From NCBI GenBank assembly GCA_021234155.1, contig JAJEKV010000050.1, positions 3,992,488 through 4,056,487 on the forward strand: a stretch of 64,000 bases of DNA. The letters are read 5' to 3'. A model generated the notes under the pieces. The model searched no databases. It was not told where the DNA came from and worked only from the letters and a program-made list of their open reading frames with translations. Within the stretch, counting starts at the first letter, position 1. Each line of letters begins with the position of its first letter. The position numbers and the translations under genes are program-made. Below, piece after piece: positions 11,690 through 22,046 of the stretch. This DNA comes from Isoetes taiwanensis. Lineage: Eukaryota; Streptophyta; Lycopodiopsida; Isoetales; Isoetaceae.

Positions 11690-12450
11690 TTTTCAACCCT
11701 CTTCTTCTGGAACCACCATATGATGCAATTTAATATTGGAACTGTTATTTTCCAGCAAGGTCTAGCAAGCTTGAACAATCAGGTACACCACTTACTTCTT
11801 CATTTGGGTGTGTTGTAAGTTATGTGTAGGAAATTTGTGCTGCTAGTTTCGAGTTGTGGTGGATAATTTCAGTTCCGGAGGTATGTAGCTCCAAATGTGT
11901 TCTGGGGACAGTCATATGGTGCCAATTATATGTTAATAATGTAGTTTGTAGCATATGTAGTGTCACATATAGTACCAAACGTGGTACCTTTTCCTCAATA
12001 GTGAATTGGCTTCCATATGTTTCTATACTTAGTGTCATATGTGATGTTAGATATGGTGATACTTGTGAATGGTGGATTGTGCGCCATATGTGGTGCCAAC
12101 TAACTGCTTGAAATATTGCACCACGCTATCATACCACATATGGGGTGGTGGATGCCGGGATCTTGATTGCCTTCGTGCATTGTGGTGCCACATGTGGTGT
12201 CTAATGTGGCACCACTATGGATCACATTTTGCACCACATGTGGTGTCTTTGACGCCATTTGTGGTGCGAGGTAATGGATTGCCATATGTGGTGCCTTGGG
12301 TGCATTGTGGTGCCATATGTGGTGTGGCATGTGGCACCCGGTTTGGTGCCACATGCCACACCACATGTGGTGAATATGACGCCATTTGTGGTGCAAAGTT
12401 TGTCATGATGGAATTTGTGGTGTGTAAAGTGGTGCTGTTGTGTCATGTGG
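11690..12450 (+). repeat. Intronic minisatellite of CCA(C/T)ATGTGGTG(C/T)-type units
   Basis: From about 11890, and densely from 12130 to 12440, the sequence repeats 'GTGGTGCCA.ATGTGGTG' with palindromic cores such as CACCACATGTGGTG. Spacing is irregular (about 14-45 bp). It lies between the exon fragment ending at 11685 and the coiled-coil exon, so it is probably intronic. Confidence 0.7.
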
Positions 12451-13289
12451 TACTAACCTTGGATTACTTTCCGGATGAATTCAACAGGACACCGAGAATG
12501 GATCAACTCTACAAGATCGAAGTGATTCAATGTAAGGCAAGGTTGCAAACTTGTGATCAACGCTGCAGTGCTACAAATGAAGGTTCAAAGAACTTGAGTT
12601 CCAGATCGAGAAGATGAATAAAGATTTAAAAAAAATGGGAAGGAATGATTTGCAGGCGGTATTCCGGGCTATATGCCAAGATACAGAGGCTGAAATGAAG
12701 GAACTATTACGTAACTTGAGCGGACAAAAATCGAGGAGCTTAATCACCGGTCAGCCCGAGGAAGCGGAACCTGTGACAGATTGAAAGTGCCGGAACCAAG
12801 GTTAGAGAGGTTTACGTCTTGCAAGGACCGTCTTCCTTTATTTGTCTTGGATCCACTACTTCCAGACCTTGATAAGGCTGAAGATTATGGTAGTGGCTGT
12901 CCATTCTGTGGCAAGATCCTCCAGTGGATGGGGAAACCACTACCAACTTTGATTGCTGAATGCAGTCACCAATACCATCTTCCATGTCTCCGGCCTCTTG
13001 AGGTACTTCATAACAAAATTCAAGTGCTTAGTATAATTGTATTCTCATTGACAAATTTGCGTTCACTTTGCAGGATTTGTAATCACTGTTGCATTGAGAA
13101 TTGCTGTCATGAATTTTCTACAGCATGGGTACAAGCCTTAGGTGTGAGTAGGGAGGATCAAAAGCAACTTCAAGCTACTGAGGCACTTACAGGTGAGCAC
13201 TTATAGGTAGCTTAGTTTACATGCTAAGGGCCTGATGTAAGGGACAGATGCCAATTAGGATTAGTGGACTTCCTAAGCTTTCACCCCTC

Positions 13290-13679
13290 GGCTTAGTCTC
13301 TTTTCGTTTGTCTGTTTTGATGTGTCTAATTTGCCCCCTAGGATGAGGTCGCTCACTCATTTTAGGTGGCGAATTAGATACATCAAGCAGGAAACTCGAA
13401 AAGAGAGTAAGCCTGGCTTAGTCTCCTTCGTTTTCTGTTTATTGTATCTAATTTGCCCCCTAGGATGACATCGCTCACTCAGGTGGCGAATTAGATACAT
13501 CAAGCAGGAAACTCGAAAAGGGAGTAAGCCCGACATAAAACAAGATCCTGGCTGGCTTAGTCTCTTTTGCTTCTCTTTTTTTGTGTATCTAAAAAGTGCC
13601 CCCCGATTAGATCGCTCGCTCATTTTAGGGGACACTTTAGATATATAAAAAAACAGAACATCGTAAAGAGAGTAAAAAG
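13290..13679 (+). repeat. Three tandem ~120-nt hairpin units in an intron
   Basis: Units at 13290-13413, 13415-13530 and 13554-13679 each start GGCTTAGTCTC, and the first two end AGTAAGCC. Within each, the 5' half is an imperfect inverted copy of the 3' half (arms about 45-50 nt). The short loop contains 'GATCGCTC.CTCA' or close variants. In unit 3 both arms differ from units 1-2 in a matching way (5' arm AATTTGCC to AAAGTGCC; 3' arm GGCGAATT to GGACACTTT), so pairing is retained. It could be a hairpin RNA cluster or three foldback/MITE copies. Confidence 0.7.
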
Positions 13680-14360
13680 TTTGGAGCTTAGTTAAAAAAC
13701 CAAAAAGCATAGTTACAATCAATTGTGATTCAATTCCAGTTTGCGAGCATGGTGCCGTTTACTAATTCAGTCTAATCTGTTCATCTTGGTGGCAATGACT
13801 ATGTGAGTCCATCTAGCACACCAAAAAGGAATTATTTTCTACACTCAAAGGTAACCACGCGTCTTGTTTGATGCAATTGGGATATGTAGCTTACTTCTTC
13901 ATCCCTACTTTGTAGATATAGATGTACAATGTGGTCGATTAGGGGACAAGACACTCACACCCCTTCGAAAGCATTAGACATGATAGAAACTTCGGGCAAA
14001 TCGGAAGATGCATCGGGTTACGAAGCCTCGGACAAATCGGTAGATGTCAACAAATCAAAGAGGGTGCATCAAGTCAAGCTCCGGTGGGTGCTCCAAGCGG
14101 ACAACAATCTGCCAGATCGCCGGATGCATTAAGTCATGCTCCACACCAATCACACAATCAGCGGATGCATCGGGTTATGATCTGAACAAATGGTTTGGTG
14201 AATGTAAGTCACAAGGTAACTTCCAACCTTTTGTGCCCGTCTTCTTTTTAATTTGACCCATATAGTTACCGAATCATTAAATTTTTTGCAGCTGAAGTGT
14301 CTCGGAGAAAAAGCAAGAGCGAATTCCAAGCAAAGACACCTCCAAGACATTACGAGGCGG

Positions 14361-14460
14361 TTTCCAGCCCCGCACGCGAAGAGATCTTTGAAGCGAAGTT
14401 TCCAGCCCGCACCAAGAAATGCTGAAGCGAGAAGTTTCCAGCCCCGCACCAACTCTGCCC
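14361..14460 (+). repeat. Three ~37-bp repeats inside the HAD-like exon
   Basis: 'TTTCCAGCCC(C)GCAC' begins at 14361, 14399 and 14435, followed by variable 'GAAGCGA' text. In frame it reads as an Arg/Pro-rich linker of the type 'RFPAPHAKRS', 'SFQPAPRN', 'SFQPRTNS', just upstream of the HAD remnant. One unit lacks one C of the CCCC run. Confidence 0.6.
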
Positions 14461-15072
14461 ATGCGAAGACTACAAGGTTAAGCCCAATCCTGCTTGTTTT
14501 TACTACAATGGAGTTCGGTAGAAGCTATGACAAGAGTGAGTCCATACCCAACGCCAAAGAAGATGATGTTAAGTTGATCACACTTAATGAACCAAGTGGG
14601 TAGTAACTAGACCAGACTGGGGCGAGTTCATAGATTGGTGCGGTCCGATTTTCATATAGCACTTTGGTCCACTGCGGGCTCAAAACTTGAGAGTCATAGT
14701 TAAGGGAGCATTGATGAAACACAAGGACAAATTCAAGTTGATATGGAGTCGGGGATCGGTGTACCAACACAAATTTATTTAACAAAGAAAAGCCAATTTT
14801 TTGAAGCACACGAAAAGGTCTACAATTTCCGTGTTTCACAAAAGAGAACGTGCTTCTCATTGATGACAAAGCAGATACAAAGGGTACCTCAATCGCCAAA
14901 CACCATGATCTATCAAAACAAATGGAGCCCTAACAGAGTAGATGGCAATTTCCTCATGAATGATCTAAAGGTTTGGCTTGTGGGTTCTTTGGGCAGGGAA
15001 TGTGCAAAGTTATGTCGAAAGCAACAAAAAATGTTGAATATGTTTGACAATCTAGAGTCAAATTTGTATTAA

Positions 15073-16210
15073 TATGATGAAAAAAAGAGAACTAAAGCCT
15101 AAAAATAGTATTATTGTGTATATGATGTAACCTCTCTTGACTTTTTAATATAAACAAAGTTTTACTTCAATTGTTCATTTCTTGGCTATTTCAATGTTCC
15201 TCAAGGTTTTCAATGATCTTCCATTTCTTTGAATGTAAACTTACACCACCCGGCATGAGGACTGCGGTGTTAAGAGCGCACATCCGGCCGAACACTTGCC
15301 ACTTGAAGTGTTTAAAGGACAGGAGCCCTCTTGTGCTTGATCAAGAGGCAATGAATATTGGAGAAAAGTAGGGATTGGTTCAAAGCGATGGATAGTCCAT
15401 TTCTTCATGAGGTTAGTAATTTAATATAAACAACTTCAGTTTGAAGTCTTACATTGTTTCTTAAATCATCTTGTTTTACCGGACCTTGGACTTTGGCGGT
15501 GTATGCACCGGTTATGCATCAAGCATGACATGGAATGAGGTTCCATTTCATGGATCCGCTCATTTACACATTCTTGTCCGAACGAGCTTGCTTCAAAGGA
15601 CAAACCTGTTGCACCCTCAACTTGCAATTTCGAATGTACCATTCTGCCAAACATGTTATCGGTGGCCTTTGGGCGGTGTATGTCATTGTAGGTCTTGGAG
15701 GTCACCCGGTTAAATGTCGACCCGGTGTGTACCATTTTGTGACCTAGAAATGTACAAGGGCTCCGAGCTTTGTCATGAGTTTTGTTGAGGATGCAAACAC
15801 AAAATTCCCAAGCACCATAAAGTTGCGCCACAAAGAAAATTACAAGTTCCCCCACTTTCGGTCGATTCTTTGGTCGTCGTGTGGTCACCGCTATATGTGT
15901 CTTTGTAAAGAAAGTTGTGGCTGCAGAATGTCGAGACTTGGACATACTATCCCAATGCAAGGTGAGTTCGTAAAGTATTACTCATCCAATGTGAGGCCTG
16001 ATATGTTTGTTGCGGGGGTGTACCAATTTCTAGTTGCAAAGGCTGGGACACGCCGAGAATGATGATTGATGTTGTGAAGCCACGGTTCTTTGTAGTAATG
16101 AAGTCGAGGTTGACGAGATCAATAGATCTTTACTTGTAATCACATGTTTGTATTATTGTAACCAAAGAGGTTATTCTTGTAACCTATTCTTTCATTGACA
16201 CTCTAATGTA
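15073..16210. other. Unassigned stretch; longest frame 15466-15960 on the minus strand
   Basis: A 164-residue minus-strand frame (15466-15960) overlaps shorter plus-strand frames (15471-15713, 15775-16062, the latter ending 'VRPDMFVAGVYQFL'). None has a motif I recognise, and frames on both strands compete. It may be a decayed element or gene. I give no function. Confidence 0.3.
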
Positions 16211-16322
16211 CATTGTTGTATACTATTGTATACAATAGACTTTTTCGGCTGACCGAGCAACACTCGTGGAGTTCAAATCTCCAGAAGAAATTGATGTATT
16301 CAAAGATTCATGACAATGTGAT

Positions 16323-16990
16323 GTTACATGTCGTGATAGATGTGGTGATGCAAATGGTGCATGTGGTGAATCATGTGGTGCATTTGGTGAACCATGTGGT
16401 GAATCATGTGGTGAATCGTAGGTGGCATGTTGGAGCTTACGTGGCATGTTTGACTTTCATTGACCAACATGTTTGGTGATGCAAATGGTGCATGTGGTGA
16501 ATCATGAGGTGCATTTGGTGAATCATGTGGTGAATCATGTGGTGCATCATAGGTGGCATATTGGAGCTTCGTGGCATGTTTGAGCCACCTTGGCATGTTG
16601 GAGCCTAGGTGGCATATTTGAGCCACCTTGGCATGCTTGAGCCTTTACATGACCTTTGTTACATGTTTGACTTTCATTGACCAACATGTTTGGTGATGCA
16701 AATGGTGCATGTGGTGAATCATGAGGTGCATTTGGTGAATCATGTGGTGCATCGTAGGTGGCATGTTGGAGCTTACGTGGCATGTTTGAGCCACCTTGGC
16801 ATGTTGGAGCCTAGGTGGCATATTTGAGCCACCTTGGCATGCTTGAGCCTTTACATGACCTTTGTTACATGTTTGACTTTCATTGACCAACATGTTTGGT
16901 GATGCAAATGGTGCATGTGGTGAATCATGTGGTGCATTTGGTGAATCATGTGGTGAATCATGTGGTGCATCGTAGGTGGCATGTTGGAGC
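16323..16990 (+). repeat. Higher-order minisatellite (206-217 bp units built from GTGGTGAATCAT-type subunits)
   Basis: A landmark GACCAACATGTTTGGTG recurs at 16462, 16679 and 16885 (spacing 217 and 206 bp). Each unit contains runs of 'CATGTGGTGAAT/CATTTGGTG' and then 'GTGGCATGTTTGAGCCACCTTGGCATG'. Frames reading through it on the minus strand (His/Pro/Ser-rich) are consequences of the repeat. Confidence 0.8.
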
Positions 16991-17183
16991 TATTCATGAA
17001 TGGCCAATTCAGGATAGATATATATATATATATTTTTTTTATGTTTTTTAGAAAATAAAATAATGGTCATTTCGAGGTTATTATTAGTTGCCTACTAAAT
17101 CTTTAGGAATAAAGATGCTAATGGTACGAAATCCTAAAATCGTAGCCTACGAAATTAATTTCACGCCCGACCTTTTATAGGCT

Positions 17184-17339
17184 ATGGTCGCGAAGGAGAA
17201 GCATCGTCCAATTCCTTCCAACAATGTCGGCCGCCTTTCCTCCGCCAGCTCTCCCTCCTCCGCCTCTCCGCTCTCGCTCTCCCTCCCTAAGCGCTGGAAC
17301 GCTTTCAATTCCTTTGGCACAGGTGATGGCCAGTTATGA
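17184..17339 (+). CDS. Small Ser-rich open frame, possible first exon, function unknown
   Basis: ATG at 17184 opens a 51-codon frame starting 'MVAKEKHRPIPSNNVGRL', then a Ser/Pro/Leu-rich stretch and 'PKRWNAFNSFGTGDGQL'. The local GC content is higher than in the surroundings, as in plant 5' exons. A GT in 'ACAGGTGATG' near the end could be a splice donor. A longer overlapping frame (17224-17550) is in another register, and I think it is less gene-like. No domain is recognised. Confidence 0.3.
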   Translation: MVAKEKHRPIPSNNVGRLSSASSPSSASPLSLSLPKRWNAFNSFGTGDGQL

Positions 17340-17734
17340 AATAGGATCTTGGCCAAATTACCATTTGCTGGAGCCCGAACACGAGAGCCGAAGCAGAGCC
17401 CCGAGCACGAGAGCTCTGAGTCGATTCCACCTCTTCCGAAGCTCAAGATCTTTGAGCTTTTGGGAAGAGGTGGAATCCTCCTCTAATTCGATTCCTCCGA
17501 TGAAGCTTCTTCCGATGATCAATTTGATTCCCAAGATTCTCGATAACTAATCGGCGAAGACCGCCAAGAAGAAGAAGAAGAGGTAGAAGACGAAGAAGAA
17601 CATGAATTTTTTTTGGAACTCCAAAATTTTCTACAGAGTAAGTAGCATGCATGCATTAAATTTTTGCTTTCTTTTATGTATTCTAAACTAATTTTCTTCA
17701 CTTTTTCTTACAGATGAAGCTTGAAGTCCTACTT

Positions 17735-18200
17735 TGTGCCACCTTTTTTTCTTTTTTGATCAAGTTAGTCTCACAGCCTTTTTGTGCCTTTGTATTTTTT
17801 TTTTTTTTTTGAGATGGTATATAGGCCTTAGTGCCTTCATTTGATCTCACCCCTTTGTGAACTCACCCCTTGTGATCACGGGCCTTAGTGCCTCTTTGTA
17901 ATATATGATGGCCTTAGTGCCTTTTTGAATATATGATGGCCTTGTGCCTTTTTGAACCTTGTGTAAATTTCTAATTACGAAGTATTACGGTATCTTACGT
18001 TTTAACATATGATGGCCTTGTGCCGACCAGAATCCAGTGCCTTGTACCTTTTGTTTAATCGAGAAAATAGTTTGTAATGGCTTTGTGTCTTATGTAAATT
18101 TGTGCCTTGTGTAAATTTCTAATTACATTTTACCACAGCCTGTTTCTAAAAAATTACCACAGTGCCTTAGTGCCTTTCTTTGATCTCACCCATATGTCTA
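17735..18200 (+). repeat. Degenerate 'GGCCTTAGTGCCTTTTTGAA' tandem repeat
   Basis: Variants of GGCCTT(AG)TGCC recur about a dozen times (for example near 17824, 17880, 17911, 17938, 18013, 18167 and 18204) with AT-rich spacers such as 'ATATATGAT'. No coding signal is present. Confidence 0.6.
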
Positions 18201-19639
18201 ACAGGGCCTTGTGCAAGTTTAATTCAGTTTAATCCAGTTATACCTTGGAATTCATTCAACATTCAAGTACAAATTTACGAATCAAGCATAAAAATGAGAA
18301 TGCAAAGCGAAACTTCTTTATATTCATAAAAAGTATCTATACAAATTACCCTTTACACAATTGCCACAATGAAGTGGATTTTCCTAATACTTTCATATCA
18401 ATTCGGGGGACCTAATTTGGGATCCATATATTCTTTGTCACCAAAATCAGTCAAGATACTATCAGAATCGAGAGCCATTCCATTTTCTGACCGGGGTCAA
18501 AAATGGTCAATGCCCCCGGCGATTATGGTGAAATCTGTAGTGAAAGCCGTGGTGAAAAACGTGGTGAAGGCGTGGGTGATGCAAACGTTGTTTTATATTT
18601 CAAAGGGAGAAAAATACATATGGAAATCTACCATAACCTAGAATAGTTCATACTTCTTATGAAATGAAGTATCTCTGAGAAAAATCGGGAAAACTATAAC
18701 CCCGAGCTTCTAGTATTATCAAAATGCATTAGAGATGACATACAGATTCTTGGGCCTCAATCGGATCCCGCATTGTGAGATCTGTAACTCTTCTTCTTCC
18801 AAATGCGTTCAAGACTTCATCAAGTGTTTCTGGCTGAATAGTTGGTGTAATCCAAAGAACACTAAAACATGAGCTTCGTTTTTACGCCCCACTTATGATC
18901 TGATTCATAAAGTATTGTCTCGGGTTGTTTGTGTCTCCATGCATCCGGCTGTCGAGCACTTTTTAATGGCTGAAGCATGGATCATTTCACCGCTTTAGTT
19001 GGATGAACATATCCTCTTCCTCAAGCACGGGGAGAGCTGAGAACTCATCCTCGAGAATCATACACCACCCCCGAACCACGCTTTGCCGCATCTCCAGCTC
19101 ATTAAGTCTCCCCGACCGCATCTGTGTAAACAACATCATCTATGTAAAACAACATCTACTACAAAGAAAGGCAACCTTTATCAACGCCTTGGCTTCTAAT
19201 TCTTTAAGCCCATCGAGAATTAACCTATGTTTTAAGCCTAGAATACCTCGAATTCATGGGTCCTCCGCTCCTCTAATATCCGCCTCTGTTCTGGTTTATT
19301 TGCTCCAAATAGGTCCTACCGGATCGCATTGCATTTGAACCCGGTGAAATTGTTTGTGCTCGTGTTCTCCTACGTTTTCTTCCGCCATAGCTAGATTGTG
19401 ATAAGGCAATGTCTGCATGCAAAACTAGATTTATGGTTTTCCCCAATGCTTCTGCCGCGACCCGACTTTTGAATGATTGACCTTGCATTTGATGTGATGA
19501 TTTCCAATGATTCTCTGTCCCATTCTCATCCATCCTTAATGTAATTTTTTTCGTGTGTCACTTTCATCCTGTCAATTAAACAGTGAGATTTCTATTAAAC
19601 GTAGCATATATTACAGACATTCATCTTACACCTCGTTAT
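18201..19639. other. No supported gene
   Basis: The short frames here (18369-18641 on plus; 19273-19533 on minus, basic 'GGRKRRRTRAQ') have no recognisable domain. 18520-18580 contains a few 'GTGGTGAA' units like the nearby minisatellites. The minus-strand frame lies downstream of the partial transposase copy at 20.1-20.9 kb and might be its 3' part, but I see no match to the full copy. Confidence 0.3.
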
Positions 19640-20130
19640 TCACCACACTAGGCACCACATAGCATATATTACAAAGATTTATTTTACATCATATTTTTAA
19701 CCACACTAGGGCACCACACCGGCACCACACTAGGCACCACACTAGACACCACACCATGTTATTCACCACACTAGGGACCACATAGCATATATTACTGAGA
19801 TTTATTTTACACCATGTTATTCACCACACTAGGCACCACAAAGCGTATATTTTAGAGCATTTATGTTACACCATATTTTTCACCACACTAGGCACCACAT
19901 AGCATATATTACAGCATGTATTTTACATCATGTTATTCACCACACTAGGCACCACAAAGCATATATTGATAGCATTTATTTCACACCACGTGCCTCACCA
20001 CACTAGGCAAAGACATATCATATATCACAAAGCATTAATAGGCACCACACACCACAAGCAATCACTAACCACAGCAACCACATATCACAAGCAATCACTA
20101 ACCACATACCACATTAACAATAAAAAATGT
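19635..20130 (-). repeat. CACCACACTAGGCACCACA minisatellite
   Basis: 'CACCACACTAGGCACCACATAGCATATATTAC' in variants repeats about ten times. On the minus strand it reads GTGGTG, the same core as the arrays at 12.1 and 16.3 kb. It begins directly downstream (minus sense) of the splice-donor-like CAG|GT at the end of the partial transposase exon, so it occupies what would be the intron. Confidence 0.75.
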
Positions 20131-20925
20131 GGTGAAGATGAAGAAATGAAATAACCTGTGATTCTTCTAGATAGTGAGTGGCATGATCCTCTCTTACATT
20201 TCGTTCCAATCTTCTGAACTTAACATCCTTTGCATTTGGAGAGACCCTCATGTTTTCGGTCCAAAATTGCTGCACAAGTTCTATGATGAAATTGGGAATT
20301 GCATACGCTCTTCTAACTCTTTTGTACAAAACCCATTTCCCCCTTTGCAATCTATCTCTTCCCTCTTCAATTTTGCTTTGGTAAGATTCCTAGGATGAAC
20401 ACCCAAAGCCAGTTTACCAAAACCCCCGAAACAATCAGCGGGATTAGCACTTTTCGGTATTAATGCTTCCTCTTACGGCCATAGCAAGGCAACTACTCTT
20501 GGTCGCTAAACCTGTCATTCTTTTAGACTTCTTCACAAGTTGAATGGAAGCCACGAGGTTGTCGACCACAATGCTCTTGGCTTGCAAATCTTTCGACTCT
20601 TAGCCAAGTCTGGCTGTCCATTGTGTCATCCTGCAGATAATCTAGTAAAACCTCTTTCTTATCGGGCCATTAGACAAGCCTTTAGTGGTGCTATGAAATG
20701 AAGATAACAATTTTAATACCATCCGACGCTGGTAGAGGCCGTTACGTGGATCCTCCCTCTATTTGTTGCAATTTTTGCTAATTCTTCTTTAGCTTCCTTT
20801 GTCTTTTCCTTTGGCGTCTTTTATGATCCCGTTCTTGTTCTGGAGTTCTCTTTCTCTTACCTGTGCTCCGGTTTGAGATTTTAGGCAGATTTTCTTCCAA
20901 ATTAAATGATTGAAGGTATGAACCG
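20114..20925 (-). pseudogene. Partial second copy of the N-terminal part of the 50.5 kb transposase
   Basis: On the minus strand, 20860-20790 encodes a basic stretch 'TGKRKRTPEQERDHKRRQRK' matching 'KGKKKRTSEQETLKKRRQRK' of the plus-strand copy, then hits a stop. 20350-20150 encodes 'WVLYKRVRRAYAIPNF' and 'MRVSPNAKDVKFRRLERN', ending 'DHATHYLEESQ'; the full copy has 'RVSPNAKDVRYKRLAKS' and 'EHATHYLEDT'. Here the last codon before the GT donor is CAG (Gln), where the full copy has TAG. The catalytic core is not found downstream, so this is a decayed or truncated relative. Confidence 0.65.
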
Positions 20926-22046
20926 GATTGATCCACAACCGGATTAAGCGCCATAGCCGTGTGCTTCAGGAAAGGCGCGGGTGGGTCGTGGGTTTAGAAA
21001 TCGGTTCGGTGGAGATTGGAATGGGACGGGTGGCATAGAAAATTGGAATGGGACGGGTGGCGTAGGAATCGGGTTGTTGCAAACATTTAAATCGCACCAC
21101 AAATTTGATATCTCCCACCACATTTTTAGGAGGACAGGGGGGACACCCAGGGTGTTCCACTACAACATGCTTTCACCCCTTGTTATAGCTAGTTCAAGTT
21201 TTTTTTGCAGTATCTAACACCCACCAAGGATGATTTTGGCCAGCAAAAGCAACGTGGATTTTTTTCCCTACTAAATGTGATTTAATTTGCCTAGTTTAAA
21301 ATTTCTTTCATCTTAACATATACTATGGACTTTGATCTTATTTAGAGGGGACTCCAGATATTCATAGTCTATGCTTGATGTGCATTTTCATAATAGCATC
21401 AAAGGTGATAGTTATAGCATTCCGTTACATATGTATATTACAATCGTATGTCTTCTTTTTCTATTCTTTATTTCTTTGATGTAATTTATACCATTTTTTC
21501 CTTCCAGGACGAAGCCTCACCTTACTATGAAACACTAGTTTCATTCTCGCAAAGCTAAGGGGCAAGCACTTCACTAGACTAATAGTGCTACTTGTAGAAC
21601 ACCACAATGCCAATTGACTTAAAATCATGTTGGTGTAATTTGAATGCTTGTACATACACATTTTGACGGGTCCATTGTCATTTCTAAGCTCGAAAGGGCC
21701 TGGAGGCAGCTATTATGGGCAACTCTTCGTGGCATTCTTTTTTAATATGTCATTGTTTTGATTGACATCTTCTTACATTTTGGAGGCTCTTATTATCCAT
21801 ACAAATTGTAATATATTTGTCAAATATGATAGTGTTTTCATCTCAATGCACTAGGATTATCATGTTATGAATTCAAGAAAAGTGTGCTAATTTTTTGTAT
21901 ATTTCAAGCGAGATATAAAAGGCACAAGAGAAATGCAACTTTAATGTGATTTTATGATTGCAAAAAAATGAAATGAAAAACCAATAATCCATTAGAAAAT
22001 AACTTTAGGTTGGCGTGCCTTTGGAGTTGACATAATTCCAATTTAA
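20926..22046. other. No supported gene
   Basis: 20985-21065 carries a short duplicated phrase 'GGAATGGGACGGGTGGC'. Otherwise the stretch is AT-rich and without coherent frames, up to the truncated copia element. Confidence 0.4.

Larger units (their letters stand above)
11600..15072 (+). pseudogene. Broken paralogue of the coiled-coil/RING-H2/HAD-like gene at 59.2-62.6 kb
   Basis: Exon-like pieces match the minus-strand gene in order. 11600-11685 ends in a phase-1 donor and abuts the LTR. About 12480-13002 carries a coiled-coil-like segment, then CPFC and C-x-H-x2-H-x2-C (CSHQYHLPC), a RING-H2 pattern. 13074-13192 is 119 bp, the same length and phase as exon 60905-61023 of the intact copy, and supplies C-x2-C (CNHC). 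About 13930-14202 is a Ser/Asp-rich exon repeating 'DASGY'. 14291-15072 is an HAD (FCP1/NIF-like) remnant with 'FIDWC', 'VLLIDD' and 'SPNRVDGNFL'. Breaks: a frame change near 12781 between coiled coil and RING, an unmatched phase at the 13002/13074 junction, TAG near 14601, TAG near 14657, TAA near 14779, and a shift near 14870. HAD motif I reads 'LLVFTTMEF', with no catalytic Asp. I call it a pseudogene; assembly indels could account for some breaks. Confidence 0.7.

Noticed and set aside
12100-12446. Overlapping minus-strand frames rich in His/Pro/Thr, and a CRISPR-like look of regularly spaced palindromes
   Set aside because: The frames and palindromes come from the degenerate GTGGTG minisatellite; spacers are not unique, spacing is irregular, and the genome is a plant nuclear one.
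15466-15960. 164-codon minus-strand frame as a gene
   Set aside because: No domain recognised, and plus-strand frames of similar quality overlap it; kept only as an unassigned stretch.
16264-16282. tRNA T-arm-like TGGAG-TTCAAAT-CTCCA
   Set aside because: The arm is perfect, but no acceptor stem, anticodon arm or D arm can be built from the surrounding bases.
16223-16893. Four minus-strand 'HDSPHAPFASP' repeat proteins
   Set aside because: They read through the nested satellite in one register only because the units are nearly multiples of three; no gene structure.
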